This document shows, piece by piece, positions 44,523 through 52,772 of a stretch of 64,000 bases of DNA. The stretch lies in assembly GCF_000005825.2 (NCBI RefSeq), contig NC_013791.2, forward strand, positions 1,736,001 through 1,800,000. Direction: 5' to 3'. Made by a program: the position numbers and the translations under genes. A model generated the notes under the pieces. It had not been told where the DNA came from and ran no database searches. It saw nothing but the letters and a program-made list of their open reading frames with translations. This DNA is from Alkalihalophilus pseudofirmus OF4. Its GTDB lineage: Bacteria > Bacillota > Bacilli > Bacillales > Bacillaceae_D. Position 1 is the first letter of the stretch. Every line of letters begins with the position of its first letter.

Positions 44523-45563
44523 TTATTGACCTATTAATGGGTAAGTGATGCTTTCTTCTGTAGTATGATTAATCAAACGGATCTCTTCTGCATGAAAATC
44601 AAGTGCAGCGAGCTGCATCGCTCTTTCAAACACAATTAGATCTTCTTCTGTTACGATTTCTTCTTCCGCTGCGTATCTAACTGTAGCACTGCCGTTCTCC
44701 ATAGAGGAGTTGACGATCTCCATTCCCTCTACAATTGCAGAAGAATAAAACGCATCTTCACGATCTACCGAATTCATCGTCTCTACCGTCTCAGGAAAGG
44801 ATAAAGACTCACCTCTCTCATGCTCCACTTGCTCTCCTAACTCTCCGCCCGCTAGAAACAACGTCTCCTTTAATTCTTCATCGTAGACTGTATAATAGCC
44901 ACGAGTTAGACCTCTTTCGTTTTGAACTATGATGGGCTCGTCAATGCCCCGTTCAGCCACAATAATGTCTTCTTCTCCCTCAGAATTAAAAAATAATACT
45001 TCTTCTATCCCATATAAATCACTAATTGCAAACAGCGAGTCGTAAAACAAAACAGATTGCGCAGAAGTTGCTGATAATTCATTTCCGTCTTCATTAAAGT
45101 GTAAATGAAGTTTCGGCCAATCTACAGAGATATCAGCGTAAGTGCTTAGAATATCTTGTTCAGAAAGGTCTCCCTCATTAAGAGAGATTTCTATAGTATC
45201 TTCACGTGACAGTTTTTGATCTTCATCGCGTTTAATTGAAAATGCTGTGTAGAATCGAACGATACCATCAACTTCTGCTTCAATATACTGTGAACCAATT
45301 AAATATGTTGGAGTCTCAACCGTTCTTGTATAAGCATCTATATCATTCTCATCCGCTTCAGGTAAAGCCTCTTCATTTTTATCAATCACGTTATTGTCGT
45401 CATTTGTTTTTAATTCTTCTTTGTTATCTTGATTATTCTCACCAGCAGCACCTTCTTCCGTCGGCTCGGCATTCATTTCTTCTAAATCATTATCTGAATT
45501 TTGACATCCAACGATTAGTAACGCTGCAGAAAGAATTCCAACTATTTCAGTTATTTTTTTCAT
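44523..45563 (-). CDS. Acidic lipoprotein, possible GerMN-type domain
   Basis: 346 aa. Signal peptide ends in lipobox LLIVGC; a strongly acidic, Asn/Glu-rich linker of about 70 residues follows, then two repeats of mixed alpha/beta sequence. The segment SVLFYDSLFAISDLYGIEEV is faintly like GerMN domains, which are found in germination and lipoprotein regulators, but I do not rely on it. ATG at 45563 with AAAGGGGG upstream. Ends near a bidirectional terminator. Confidence 0.7.
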   Translation of the reverse strand: MKKITEIVGILSAALLIVGCQNSDNDLEEMNAEPTEEGAAGENNQDNKEELKTNDDNNVIDKNEEALPEADENDIDAYTRTVETPTYLIGSQYIEAEVDGIVRFYTAFSIKRDEDQKLSREDTIEISLNEGDLSEQDILSTYADISVDWPKLHLHFNEDGNELSATSAQSVLFYDSLFAISDLYGIEEVLFFNSEGEEDIIVAERGIDEPIIVQNERGLTRGYYTVYDEELKETLFLAGGELGEQVEHERGESLSFPETVETMNSVDREDAFYSSAIVEGMEIVNSSMENGSATVRYAAEEEIVTEEDLIVFERAMQLAALDFHAEEIRLINHTTEESITYPLIGQ

Positions 45564-45680
45564 GAGAAACGCCCCCTTTATAATTATTTGTATACCCTTC
45601 ATGACTGAATACAATAGTATAAATTATAAAGATCGACGTTTTACTGCACCTACCCTGCTTATTTGGATTGAACATACGTA

Positions 45681-45866
45681 TTAAACCCCTTTATTCTTCC
45701 GCTCTGCGTAATAATTCCAACAATAAAATGTGAGCCAAAAAGTAATGATTACTATAAGAGGGTAATAAGGCTTTAATTGAGTAGGAATAAAGTAAAATAG
45801 TATTATAGTAGTTATTAGAAATGGCGGCATGAGAATCCAATAACGTTTGTTCTTAAAGTGTTTAAT
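45681..45866 (-). CDS. Small membrane protein with probable ATT start
   Basis: 61 aa: a basic N-terminus (KHFKNKRYW) and two membrane helices (about 10-25 and 30-48). AAAGGAGAGG lies 6 nt before an ATT codon and no ATG, GTG or TTG is in frame at that distance; the frame has a stop about 55 nt upstream. The composition and spacing are gene-like. Lies after the gene at 45918-46106 on the same strand. Function unknown; start assignment is tentative. Confidence 0.5.
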   Translation of the reverse strand: MKHFKNKRYWILMPPFLITTIILFYFIPTQLKPYYPLIVIITFWLTFYCWNYYAERKNKGV

Positions 45867-45917
45867 TATATGCCTCTCCTTTGTCAGCTGTTCTATGATA
45901 ATGATAATTACGTGTCG

Positions 45918-46106
45918 TTAATTCGTATGTACCTTTCTTGAAACCATCCCGTTAGCCACTGCACCTATTAACCCAGCAATCACTAAAACATACGCAACAA
46001 ACAATGGTGTGGAAGAGAGTGATTCCGTAAGAATTCTAAACATACCGACGGCAAAAATGAGTAAACTACAAACAAGTGTAATCAATACTTTAGTTTTACC
46101 ATTCAA
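45918..46106 (-). CDS. Small membrane protein, unknown
   Basis: 62 aa with two hydrophobic helices (about 6-26 and 34-52) and a short charged tail. TTG start with GGGAGG 7 nt upstream. Part of a run of very small membrane-protein genes on the minus strand. No family recognised. Confidence 0.68.
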   Translation of the reverse strand: MNGKTKVLITLVCSLLIFAVGMFRILTESLSSTPLFVAYVLVIAGLIGAVANGMVSRKVHTN

Positions 46107-46132
46107 CTAATTACCTCCCTTTGTATAAAAAA

Positions 46133-46225
46133 TCAGTTCTTCCGTTTTGAATTAGCACCAACCAAGCCTCCAACTACACCGCCTATTAATGCAATAACAA
46201 TTGCTGCCCATGTCCAAAAGCTCAA
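46133..46225 (-). CDS. 30-aa membrane microprotein
   Basis: Thirty residues starting SFWTWAAIVIALIGG: one glycine-zipper helix (GGVVGGLVG) and a basic tail (SKRKN). TTG start with GAGAGGTG about 6 nt upstream. Lies 27 nt from the next gene on the same strand. Too short for domain assignment; similar microproteins are common near sporulation or membrane genes. Confidence 0.55.
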   Translation of the reverse strand: MSFWTWAAIVIALIGGVVGGLVGANSKRKN

Positions 46226-46240
46226 ATCAAGCACCTCTCT

Positions 46241-47065
46241 TTATGTATGAAGTCTGCTTTGTAATTGTTCTAGTGAATACTGAGCGAGCTCTTTCACATC
46301 CTTATTTTTACTTAGATAAAGCTCCTGCAAGACTTCATCTAAGTAGTCATCCTCTAAAATGCCTTTATTACCACCTTCAGCACAGCACATTAAAAAGAGA
46401 AGTAAATAAAAATGAACTTTAGGCTTCTCATGCTGCCTCATTTTTTCAACCATATAACGGATCAATTCGTCCGTTGTGGAGAGCACTTTCGTTAATAGAC
46501 GGTCAATATCTTTAGGTGTGCCATTCTTTATCACGTCGTCTATTTGAGTGTAATAGTCTTTTATTTCTTGATCAGAAAGTTCAGATTCAGGAATAGCAAC
46601 CTCTTCTTCTTCACTGTAATCAATTAATCCATTAATAAAGCTCTCAAAATCATGTGCCAGCTGTAATTCTTGCTCTTGTTCCACATCAATATACATTACA
46701 GCAGGCTCCGACTTGGTATTTCGGTAATCAAGGGCAATCCAGGCATGTCCATCGCCAGAAATAAGCACTATGTTCTCAGGCAAGTCCCATTCTTGAATAA
46801 GATAGCTGCTATCTAGTATTCCTTTCTCCGTACCGATTCCAATACCAAATAAGTGATCAACTTGAACATGGTTAGAGGCCCAAGATGTTGGGACATCTGT
46901 CGGGTGGGCATTAAAATTGAGATAGCCGCCATTTTGCTGCTTTAAGAGCTTTTTATATGAATCTGGTAGCTTGATTTCTAAATCAGCTTCTGCTTTTTTA
47001 ATCATTTCCTCTGTTAATGGTTCTAATTTACCGCAATCATTATCTGCTTGCCAAATAGGTTTCAT
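46241..47065 (-). CDS. SMI1/KNR4 family protein
   Basis: 274 aa. The SMI1/KNR4 fold covers about 1-145: LTEEMIKKAEADLEIKLPDSYKKLLKQQNGG, SGDGHAWIALDYR and the C-terminal LAHDFESFIN match the family. A helical extension of about 110 aa follows. Such proteins are often immunity proteins to polymorphic toxins in Bacilli, but no toxin gene is adjacent. GGAGG precedes the ATG by 8 nt. Confidence 0.87.
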   Translation of the reverse strand: MKPIWQADNDCGKLEPLTEEMIKKAEADLEIKLPDSYKKLLKQQNGGYLNFNAHPTDVPTSWASNHVQVDHLFGIGIGTEKGILDSSYLIQEWDLPENIVLISGDGHAWIALDYRNTKSEPAVMYIDVEQEQELQLAHDFESFINGLIDYSEEEEVAIPESELSDQEIKDYYTQIDDVIKNGTPKDIDRLLTKVLSTTDELIRYMVEKMRQHEKPKVHFYLLLFLMCCAEGGNKGILEDDYLDEVLQELYLSKNKDVKELAQYSLEQLQSRLHT

Positions 47066-47122
47066 ATTTTATTCCTCCACGAATAGTTGAGCTTAAGATA
47101 TCTGCTGCTACATTCAGGTGTT

Positions 47123-47281
47123 TTAATTCTTTTTAGACATGGATTCCTTAATCTCATTCACTTTTTCATCAATCTCGTCCAATCTATTTTTTGTGTAATT
47201 CATAAAAAGAGCGACTCTTGATAGGAGAAAGATGATAAGTATTAAGAATACAAGATTAATCATTGCATCAAAGATATCAAT
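47123..47281 (-). CDS. DUF4083-like small protein, probable ATT start
   Basis: 52 aa (45 from the first ATG at 47263): IDIFDAMIN, then one membrane helix (LVFLILIIFLLSRVALFM), then a charged coil (NRLDEIDEKVNEIKESM). The layout resembles DUF4083 proteins. A strong GGGGGG site lies about 8 nt before ATT at 47281, whereas the ATG is about 26 nt away from it. If ATT is right, this is the second such start nearby. Confidence 0.5.
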   Translation of the reverse strand: MDIFDAMINLVFLILIIFLLSRVALFMNYTKNRLDEIDEKVNEIKESMSKKN

Positions 47282-47298
47282 GTTAAGCGCCCCCCTTC

Positions 47299-47655
47299 TT
47301 ACCTGTATTTACTTACAGATTTATTAGCATAGCTTCTCGCCATGGTGGACCGAGAAAAACGAATTCTGTATTTTCCTTTAAGCTCTTCCTTTACTTTTTC
47401 CGTCAACTGCTCCCCTTGTTTATTATGTTCTTCTTCCATCTCAACACCATTAGGAATTAATCTATCTACATCCAAATCGATCCATTCGCCGTATTTTCCT
47501 GCCCATTCCATTAAATCGTTCTTTAATTCATTTGATAGGGGGAATTCTTCTAAGTCTAAATTATGACCACAGACATCACACCAAATAGGATCTGCCCCGA
47601 CATCACCTTCTACTTTTAAATCAAAGGTACCATTTTGCTCACACAAACAATTCAT
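47299..47655 (-). CDS. Zinc-ribbon-like protein of unknown function
   Basis: 118 aa. N-terminal MNCLCEQNGTF and CDVCGHNLDL provide two Cys pairs (CxC, CxxC), probably one metal site. The rest is acidic, then basic at the C-terminus. GAGGAG precedes either the TTG at 47658 or the ATG at 47655. Stands between small membrane-protein genes. Confidence 0.65.
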   Translation of the reverse strand: MNCLCEQNGTFDLKVEGDVGADPIWCDVCGHNLDLEEFPLSNELKNDLMEWAGKYGEWIDLDVDRLIPNGVEMEEEHNKQGEQLTEKVKEELKGKYRIRFSRSTMARSYANKSVSKYR

Positions 47656-47727
47656 CAATAACTCGCTCCTCTAAAGTGAATTCCTGATTCTAATAAGTTC
47701 GGTTTATAGCTTGCGAAACCTCCACGC

Positions 47728-48129
47728 TTATTTTTCAACAAAACTACCTAGCACCACATACCCTAAAATAATTCCTGTGATGGCCCATGATTCAATATGC
47801 ATAATTTCGAGGGTGAACGGCAGAAATTGTAACGGGATAAAATGGGCAAGCAGCGGCACGAAAGTAACATAACACAACGGGATGCCTACAATAAGCAGCT
47901 TTATCCAATTGACTTTCCACTCTTTCCTTCCTTTGCGTTCTTTAATGAACCTTGGTAGACGTAGAAGAACTCCTAGAAATATAGGAAATAATGTTGAATA
48001 TAGAAACAACGGCCAAATCTCAAAGTTTCTTGAGGCTTCCAATCTTAAATGATGCTGAAAGGTTAAGCCGCCCCATAAAACCACCCCGATCAATAGCATC
48101 CAGCCTAGATACTTCCACGCATCTTTCAT
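47728..48129 (-). CDS. Four-helix membrane protein, unknown
   Basis: 133 aa with hydrophobic segments at about 8-22, 43-60, 76-95 and 105-128 and a basic loop (KERKGRKEWKVNW). GGGGGAG precedes the ATG by 6 nt. No family recognised. Same strand as the genes around it. Confidence 0.68.
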   Translation of the reverse strand: MKDAWKYLGWMLLIGVVLWGGLTFQHHLRLEASRNFEIWPLFLYSTLFPIFLGVLLRLPRFIKERKGRKEWKVNWIKLLIVGIPLCYVTFVPLLAHFIPLQFLPFTLEIMHIESWAITGIILGYVVLGSFVEK

Positions 48130-48217
48130 CGTACTCCCCCTTATCTATGTGCTTTATGTAGTATATAAACCAGACGAGTTAACTATGTTTAATCTGACTA
48201 TGTTCGATGTAGTGCCG

Positions 48218-48409
48218 TTAATTTGCATTCTGTTTATCCAGCTCCTCGAGCATCCAAGCAACAAACGCAAATGAAAAAATTATCATCAGGATCATCGTAA
48301 AAGAAACTGTTTCTTCGGTAATGAGGAGATATAGTATGTATCCAACTAGAGCCATTATATGAAGCTTGTACTTTTTAAACAAATTGGGCATCCTTAAGCA
48401 TTTTCGCAA
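48218..48409 (-). CDS. Small membrane protein, unknown
   Basis: 63 aa with two hydrophobic helices and an acidic tail (LEELDKQ). TTG at 48409 chosen with GAGGTC 7 nt upstream; that site lies in the last codons of the preceding gene, whose stop is 4 nt before the start. Function unknown; coupled to the CxxC-20-CxxC gene. Confidence 0.62.
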   Translation of the reverse strand: MRKCLRMPNLFKKYKLHIMALVGYILYLLITEETVSFTMILMIIFSFAFVAWMLEELDKQNAN

Positions 48410-48413
48410 GGTA

Positions 48414-48707
48414 CTAGACCTCTTCACAATCATATGTAATCAAAAATGGATACAACGGTACGAGCAGCAGTGTGAAGATGACAGCTCCTAACATAGACCA
48501 GAAAATAGATTCCAGACTACTAAAGAGCAAAAATCCAAAACCAGATATACTTAATGAAGTGAGTACACTCATAATTACTCTAGAATAAATGGAGATCTCA
48601 TTGTTGAAATGACACGTCTCACATTTAAATTTATTTAAAAACATCGACTTAAAGCGATCTTTAAAGCTTGCTTTTGAGTGGCATTTACAGCATGCATATA
48701 GATTCAT
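48414..48707 (-). CDS. CxxC-20-CxxC (TIGR04104-type) membrane protein
   Basis: 97 aa. Zinc-ribbon-like N-terminus with CCKC and CETC separated by 19 residues, matching the cxxc_20_cxxc family, followed by two helices (about 44-62 and 68-88). GGAGAGG precedes the ATG by 6 nt. Family function is unknown. Forms a short operon with the gene at 48218-48409. Confidence 0.75.
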   Translation of the reverse strand: MNLYACCKCHSKASFKDRFKSMFLNKFKCETCHFNNEISIYSRVIMSVLTSLSISGFGFLLFSSLESIFWSMLGAVIFTLLLVPLYPFLITYDCEEV

Positions 48708-48728
48708 TGCTTACCTCTCCTTCCTTCC

Positions 48729-49544
48729 TCACACAATAAACTTAGTAAACCAAGCGACATAATAAGCACCAGGAATGAATAGCACCTGGGCAAGCAGCGT
48801 GCCTAATAGTCGAGATGTGACCATCATGATGGAGATGGTTTTCAGAGATAAGTAACTCCCTTTTTTATTCACCACCTGATCGGCCAGTACTGAAATCTTT
48901 GGATCAATGAAAATGACCAGAAAAATCGTAGCAATGCCATTGATAAGACCAGAAGCCATAATAGCTGTTGATGCTCGCTCTGGTGCAAGTAAAGACGCAT
49001 ATAACGCTGACAGCACACCTATGGTATAAACCGAGGTTACGATCATGTTGATAAGAAACAATTTTATTGGGAAGTCTCTCAACTTCATTCCCCTAAGATA
49101 TGCAAGCCGCGGCATCCGGATATGTCGAATGCCTCTTTTCATCACTCGCCACTTGAGGCCTTGTTGAACAAGTGCTGGAACGGAACCATTTAGTCTTGAT
49201 AAATGAATGATAGAGCGTGAGAAGATAGCTATAAATGTTGGCAGTAATAATATGCCGACGATCGTTCCAACGGTTGAAGCCCCAATAATGACTCTATACT
49301 GGCTCTCAACAAGCGTTAGAGCTTGATCTGGAGGAGCAGTATCAATTAAGCTTCCGGTAAACGGCTGCTGCATCATGTTTGCTAGTCGGGAAACGATGAC
49401 CATCACATTAAATAAAGCGAGGCCTGATGCAATCAACCGAACTCTTGCGCCAGATATACGAACCGAATATGCTAAGGTCTCGATACAATGAATGCTTAAG
49501 ATAAATAGTGCAATTAATATAACTTTGTCTGTAATGATGTCCAT
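48729..49544 (-). CDS. amj: Lipid II flippase, Amj family
   Basis: 271 aa multi-pass protein. Opening IHCIETLAYSVRISGAR, SRLANMMQQPFTGSLIDTAP and RGMKLRDFPIKLFLIN are like B. subtilis Amj/YdaH, the alternate lipid II flippase induced when MurJ fails. About seven hydrophobic segments. AAAGGA precedes the ATG by 9 nt. It follows the T-box-controlled MFS gene by 82 nt on the same strand and may share its transcript. Confidence 0.9.
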   Translation of the reverse strand: MDIITDKVILIALFILSIHCIETLAYSVRISGARVRLIASGLALFNVMVIVSRLANMMQQPFTGSLIDTAPPDQALTLVESQYRVIIGASTVGTIVGILLLPTFIAIFSRSIIHLSRLNGSVPALVQQGLKWRVMKRGIRHIRMPRLAYLRGMKLRDFPIKLFLINMIVTSVYTIGVLSALYASLLAPERASTAIMASGLINGIATIFLVIFIDPKISVLADQVVNKKGSYLSLKTISIMMVTSRLLGTLLAQVLFIPGAYYVAWFTKFIV

Positions 49545-49626
49545 AGATGGTTCCTTTCAAGCAAATCTTGTAATCTTCTATATTTTAACACTTATTTACC
49601 AATTAGTGCCTTTTCTTTTATTCCAC

Positions 49627-50880
49627 TCACACAGAATGACGAATCACCTCTTTATCCTCTCCACCATCACTCCTAAAGTAACTTTGACTCTTCTGCTTCA
49701 TTACCGAACTTAAAGTAACCACTGTTAACATGAAAAATCCCAAGGACGCAATTAACCCTACAGGTCGTATGGATGTGAATTCCGCCGCAATCCCAATCGT
49801 AAGTGTCAAGATAACAATGAAAACAGCTTCTATGATCCCTAGAATACTACCGAACCTTCCCATCATCTCTACTGGGACATGGTTTTGATAAAAGGTTAAA
49901 AAGCCGGTATTGGAAAACGTAATTGCAGCCCCTATTAAAAAGCAGCCAACTGCAGCATGGTAAAAATGAGTTGAGCTATATAAAGCGAAGTAGCCAATAG
50001 CAGCAGCGGGAGTTCCGAATCCAATTAAAAACTTCACACGTAACGACTTCGCAAAAATCGAATTTATGATCGAGCCTGTAATGATTCCTGCGCCAAAAAC
50101 AGCTAAGAAAAATCCATACGCAGTATCCGTCATCAGCAACACCCCTTTTGCAAAAGCCGCTTCTAATGAGTCGATCGCTGTCATAAAAATCGTCACCCCG
50201 CAGCCCAACAAGTAGATCTTAGCTACATAGGAAGATGATCTACAAAAGGTAGCTACTGTTTTCATATCATTTTTAATCATTGACCATGTGACCTTTGGTG
50301 AACTGCCTTGACCTAACAAAGGATCAACATTTGGTAACAAACGAATGATAAAGGCAGATCCAACTAATGCAGCTGCATTGACATAGATTGCCGTATAAGG
50401 TGTACCGACGATAAATAGAACGCCTGCCACAGATGGTCCGATGATTGTTCCGCTTGATTGAATAAAGCTTCGCAGTGCATTAAATCGCTGACGGTCTTCT
50501 TTTGGTATCAGCTTTGTCATGTAAACCATTGATGCAGGCTCAAAAATTGCGCTGGCCATATGGATAATAAAAGCCAGAACGTACACATAGAGTAAGGAGG
50601 GTACAAATGGAATGAGGAAAATTCCAATCGCCCTAAATACGTCGAGATAGATCATTAACGTGCGAGTATTCATCCGGTCAATATAGCTTCCTGCCCACGC
50701 ATTCGAGCAAACAGCTGCGATTGGGCCAAGAATATAGAGGAGCGCCATCGCAAGGGGCGACTCTGTTTCATGTAATACAATGAGGTTGATCGCAATGAGA
50801 TACACCCAGCCTCCAATGGTTGAAATACCTATACCGCTTAGTAGTAATAGTGGATCTTTCCATTTCAGCACCGACACCAT
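49627..50880 (-). CDS. MFS transporter under T-box control
   Basis: 417 aa with about 12 hydrophobic segments (DHA3-type; ending QKSQSYFRSDG). The loop 2-3 motif (AGSYIDRMNTRTLMI) resembles other efflux-type MFS members. ATG at 50880 follows GAAGGGA very closely, so the GTG at 50871 may be the real start; the open frame extends upstream into the leader terminator and that part is not coding. Leader contains a T-box, so expression should rise when a specific tRNA is uncharged; the transported solute is unknown. Confidence 0.88.
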   Translation of the reverse strand: MVSVLKWKDPLLLLSGIGISTIGGWVYLIAINLIVLHETESPLAMALLYILGPIAAVCSNAWAGSYIDRMNTRTLMIYLDVFRAIGIFLIPFVPSLLYVYVLAFIIHMASAIFEPASMVYMTKLIPKEDRQRFNALRSFIQSSGTIIGPSVAGVLFIVGTPYTAIYVNAAALVGSAFIIRLLPNVDPLLGQGSSPKVTWSMIKNDMKTVATFCRSSSYVAKIYLLGCGVTIFMTAIDSLEAAFAKGVLLMTDTAYGFFLAVFGAGIITGSIINSIFAKSLRVKFLIGFGTPAAAIGYFALYSSTHFYHAAVGCFLIGAAITFSNTGFLTFYQNHVPVEMMGRFGSILGIIEAVFIVILTLTIGIAAEFTSIRPVGLIASLGFFMLTVVTLSSVMKQKSQSYFRSDGGEDKEVIRHSV

Positions 50881-50907
50881 TCCCTTCAATAAATGTTGAA
50901 AAACAAC

Positions 50908-51196
50908 AAAAAAATCCCACCCCCAAAACCTAATCGTTTTGGGGGCGAGATTATGTCGCGGTGCCACCCCATTCACTTCTTCATCACTAAAGAAGCCTTA
51001 TCAAGTACGGCATGGCTAGATTCCGCCTGCGATACCCTATCTCTGTAACGGGAGAACCCGATGCCGCATCATTATGGGTTACATAAATCCGGAGCACAGC
51101 TCAAAGCCTTGGTTCAACTCACACTCTTATCCCTCATTCTCAGCTACAGAGGTCTCTGTTGATAATGTAATGAGCCTACTCTTCTTTTCATCGCTT
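50908..51196 (-). promoter_or_regulatory. T-box riboswitch leader of the MFS gene
   Basis: On the minus strand: stem I opening GCGATGAAAAGAAGAGTAGG with an AGTA bulge and AGAGA loop sequence, CCGTTA junction, T-box GGGGTGGCACCGCG (50956-50969), then a terminator in which CCCCCAAAAC pairs with GTTTTGGGGG and is followed by TTTTTTTG. The antiterminator bulge reads UGGC, which pairs with a tRNA having G73. Aligned with B. subtilis glyQS, the specifier position reads CAA (Gln) in GAACCAAGG, but neighbouring readings (CCA, ACC, AAC) cannot be excluded. Confidence 0.92.
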
Positions 51197-51424
51197 TTGA
51201 TATGGAATTAGATCTTATCATATGGGAGTATCTTACTTTTGTAAATGCTTTATTTTTACTTTAGTTATACAACATACTTATATAGAAAGTTACTGAAATG
51301 ATATTGTATTTATAGAATATTCAGTATACACTTTTGATAGGCCCTCTAATTAAGTTCACTCCTTGAAATTTCTCACACTATCTATCGATTACATAACTAA
51401 AAGAATTTTAGGAGAGGATCCACT

Positions 51425-52243
51425 ATGGAAATATATAGCATGGGTAAGGAAGCAAATATTTATATTCAAGAGAACGTTGAAGAATTTAAAGAAATGCTGC
51501 TCTCAGAAGCGGTGAATGTATCAAGTAAGATCAGTGATATTTTAAAGACAGGCAACATTGATTTATTAAAAAATGCTCAACGACTAACCCGTTATGTCTT
51601 AGAGCAAGAAGATGATGAATTAATCTCTTTTGCTAATCAAGAAGGAGAAGCATGGGCCTCGCACTCTTTAACATTGTCATTAAAATTAGAATGGGTACAG
51701 GCTATTAGAAGAACGATCTGGAAGTTTGTTAATGATTTAGATTCGACGAAAAGATTTACAGACTCGCGTAATGATTTCTTTGAATTAGAGAAGATGATCA
51801 ATGACAGGGTAGATCAGTTTCTTAACAACTTTTTCTTAAGGTATTCATGTTATAAAGATGAGATGCTGAATAAACAAAGACAAATAGTAGAGCATTTGTC
51901 GGTACCGATTATTCCTGTGCAAGAACATGTATCCGTCTTACCTCTTATAGGAAGCGTCGATTCGTATCGAATTCAAATTATTGAGGAGAAAGTGTTACAC
52001 GAAATCGCTGAAGCGCGGATTCAAACACTTATTCTAGACCTTTCCGGAATAGCAGTAATGGAGAAAAATGTGATCGATCAATTAGATCAGATCTTAGCAG
52101 GTGCTTCTATGATGGGATGTAAGGCCGTTCTTACAGGATTACGACCAGACCTTGTAAAGAATATGGTGAAAGCAGGAATTCGTTTTGAAAATGATACAGA
52201 CATTAGAGGAACGCTGCAAGAAACGTTAAAAGACTACCTATGA
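51425..52243 (+). CDS. RsbR-like STAS domain protein (stressosome)
   Basis: 272 aa. N-terminal helical sensor-like domain (1-150) and C-terminal STAS domain (about 155-270) with IPVQEHVSVLPLIGSVDSYR, LILDLSGIAVMEKNVIDQL and GCKAVLTGLRPDLV. In B. subtilis RsbR the stressosome kinase RsbT phosphorylates Thr in a similar loop (DLTG); here it is DLSG and the later DTxVA becomes EKNVI. So this is a RsbR-type protein, possibly RsbRD. GGAGAGG precedes the ATG. Ends with a strong terminator. Confidence 0.85.
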   Translation: MEIYSMGKEANIYIQENVEEFKEMLLSEAVNVSSKISDILKTGNIDLLKNAQRLTRYVLEQEDDELISFANQEGEAWASHSLTLSLKLEWVQAIRRTIWKFVNDLDSTKRFTDSRNDFFELEKMINDRVDQFLNNFFLRYSCYKDEMLNKQRQIVEHLSVPIIPVQEHVSVLPLIGSVDSYRIQIIEEKVLHEIAEARIQTLILDLSGIAVMEKNVIDQLDQILAGASMMGCKAVLTGLRPDLVKNMVKAGIRFENDTDIRGTLQETLKDYL

Positions 52244-52298
52244 AATCAGCATGAACATAATAAATTCGCACTGTTCCCACATAACGCCGAGTAAATGA

Positions 52299-52340
52299 AA
52301 ACACCGGACCATTGAGATGTGGATTCGGTGTTTTTTTATG
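52299..52340 (+). terminator. Terminator of the STAS gene
   Basis: ACACCG and CGGTGT flank an inner CCA/TGG pairing and are followed by TTTTTTTATGG. Confidence 0.8.
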
Positions 52341-52387
52341 GTGCTTATGTCCATTATGCAAGGAAAGTACCTTAAACATGGGGTATA

Positions 52388-52525
52388 GCAGACTCGCCGC
52401 TGCTGAACTATGCTTCGCTTTCCGTGTGGAGCTGGTGAGCTTCCTCGGGCTTGGGCCCTGTTGGATCTCACCCCTGCTCTAGTCCACACAGGAATCTACG
52501 CATATTTCATCCGCTAAGTTATTTG
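52388..52525. repeat. Palindromic repeat, left arm of composite copy 2
   Basis: Block order and wording as at 28879-29003: TGCTTCGCTTTCCGTGTGGA, TTCCTCGGGCTTGGGCCCTG, GGATCTCACCCCTGCTCTAG and CGCATATTTCATCCGCTAAG. Differs by point changes and by a longer interior. Confidence 0.8.
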
Positions 52526-52585
52526 ATTCGTTAAGATCACTGAACTGCATCTTATAATGCGGGAGCACTTTACAACATTTTCGCT

Positions 52586-52733
52586 ACGTTGATTGGAGCG
52601 GAAGGTACGAGACTCCAGCGGGATTAGCGTTGACCATGGGAGACCCCACAGCAGCTAAAGCGACGAGGAGGCTCCCGGTCCGCCCGCGGAAAGCGAGTAC
52701 CTGCAGCACAAATCAACAACTAAAGTTAGGAGA
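52586..52733. repeat. Palindromic repeat, right arm of composite copy 2
   Basis: Begins TTGATTGGAGCGGAAGG and contains GACCCCACAGCAGC, GTCCGCCCGCGGAAAGCGAG and CTGCAGCACAAATCAAC. The 60-bp spacer to the left arm holds GGGAGCACTTTACAACAT, matching the spacer of copy 1 (GTGAGCACTTTACAACAT). Confidence 0.8.
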
Positions 52734-52772
52734 CCCATACCCCGCCCTTTTTGATCTTTTAGAGAATTTGCA

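Noticed and set aside
50881-50976. N-terminal extension of the MFS protein
   Set aside because: Lies within the T-box terminator and is not preceded by a ribosome site; true start is at or just inside 50880.
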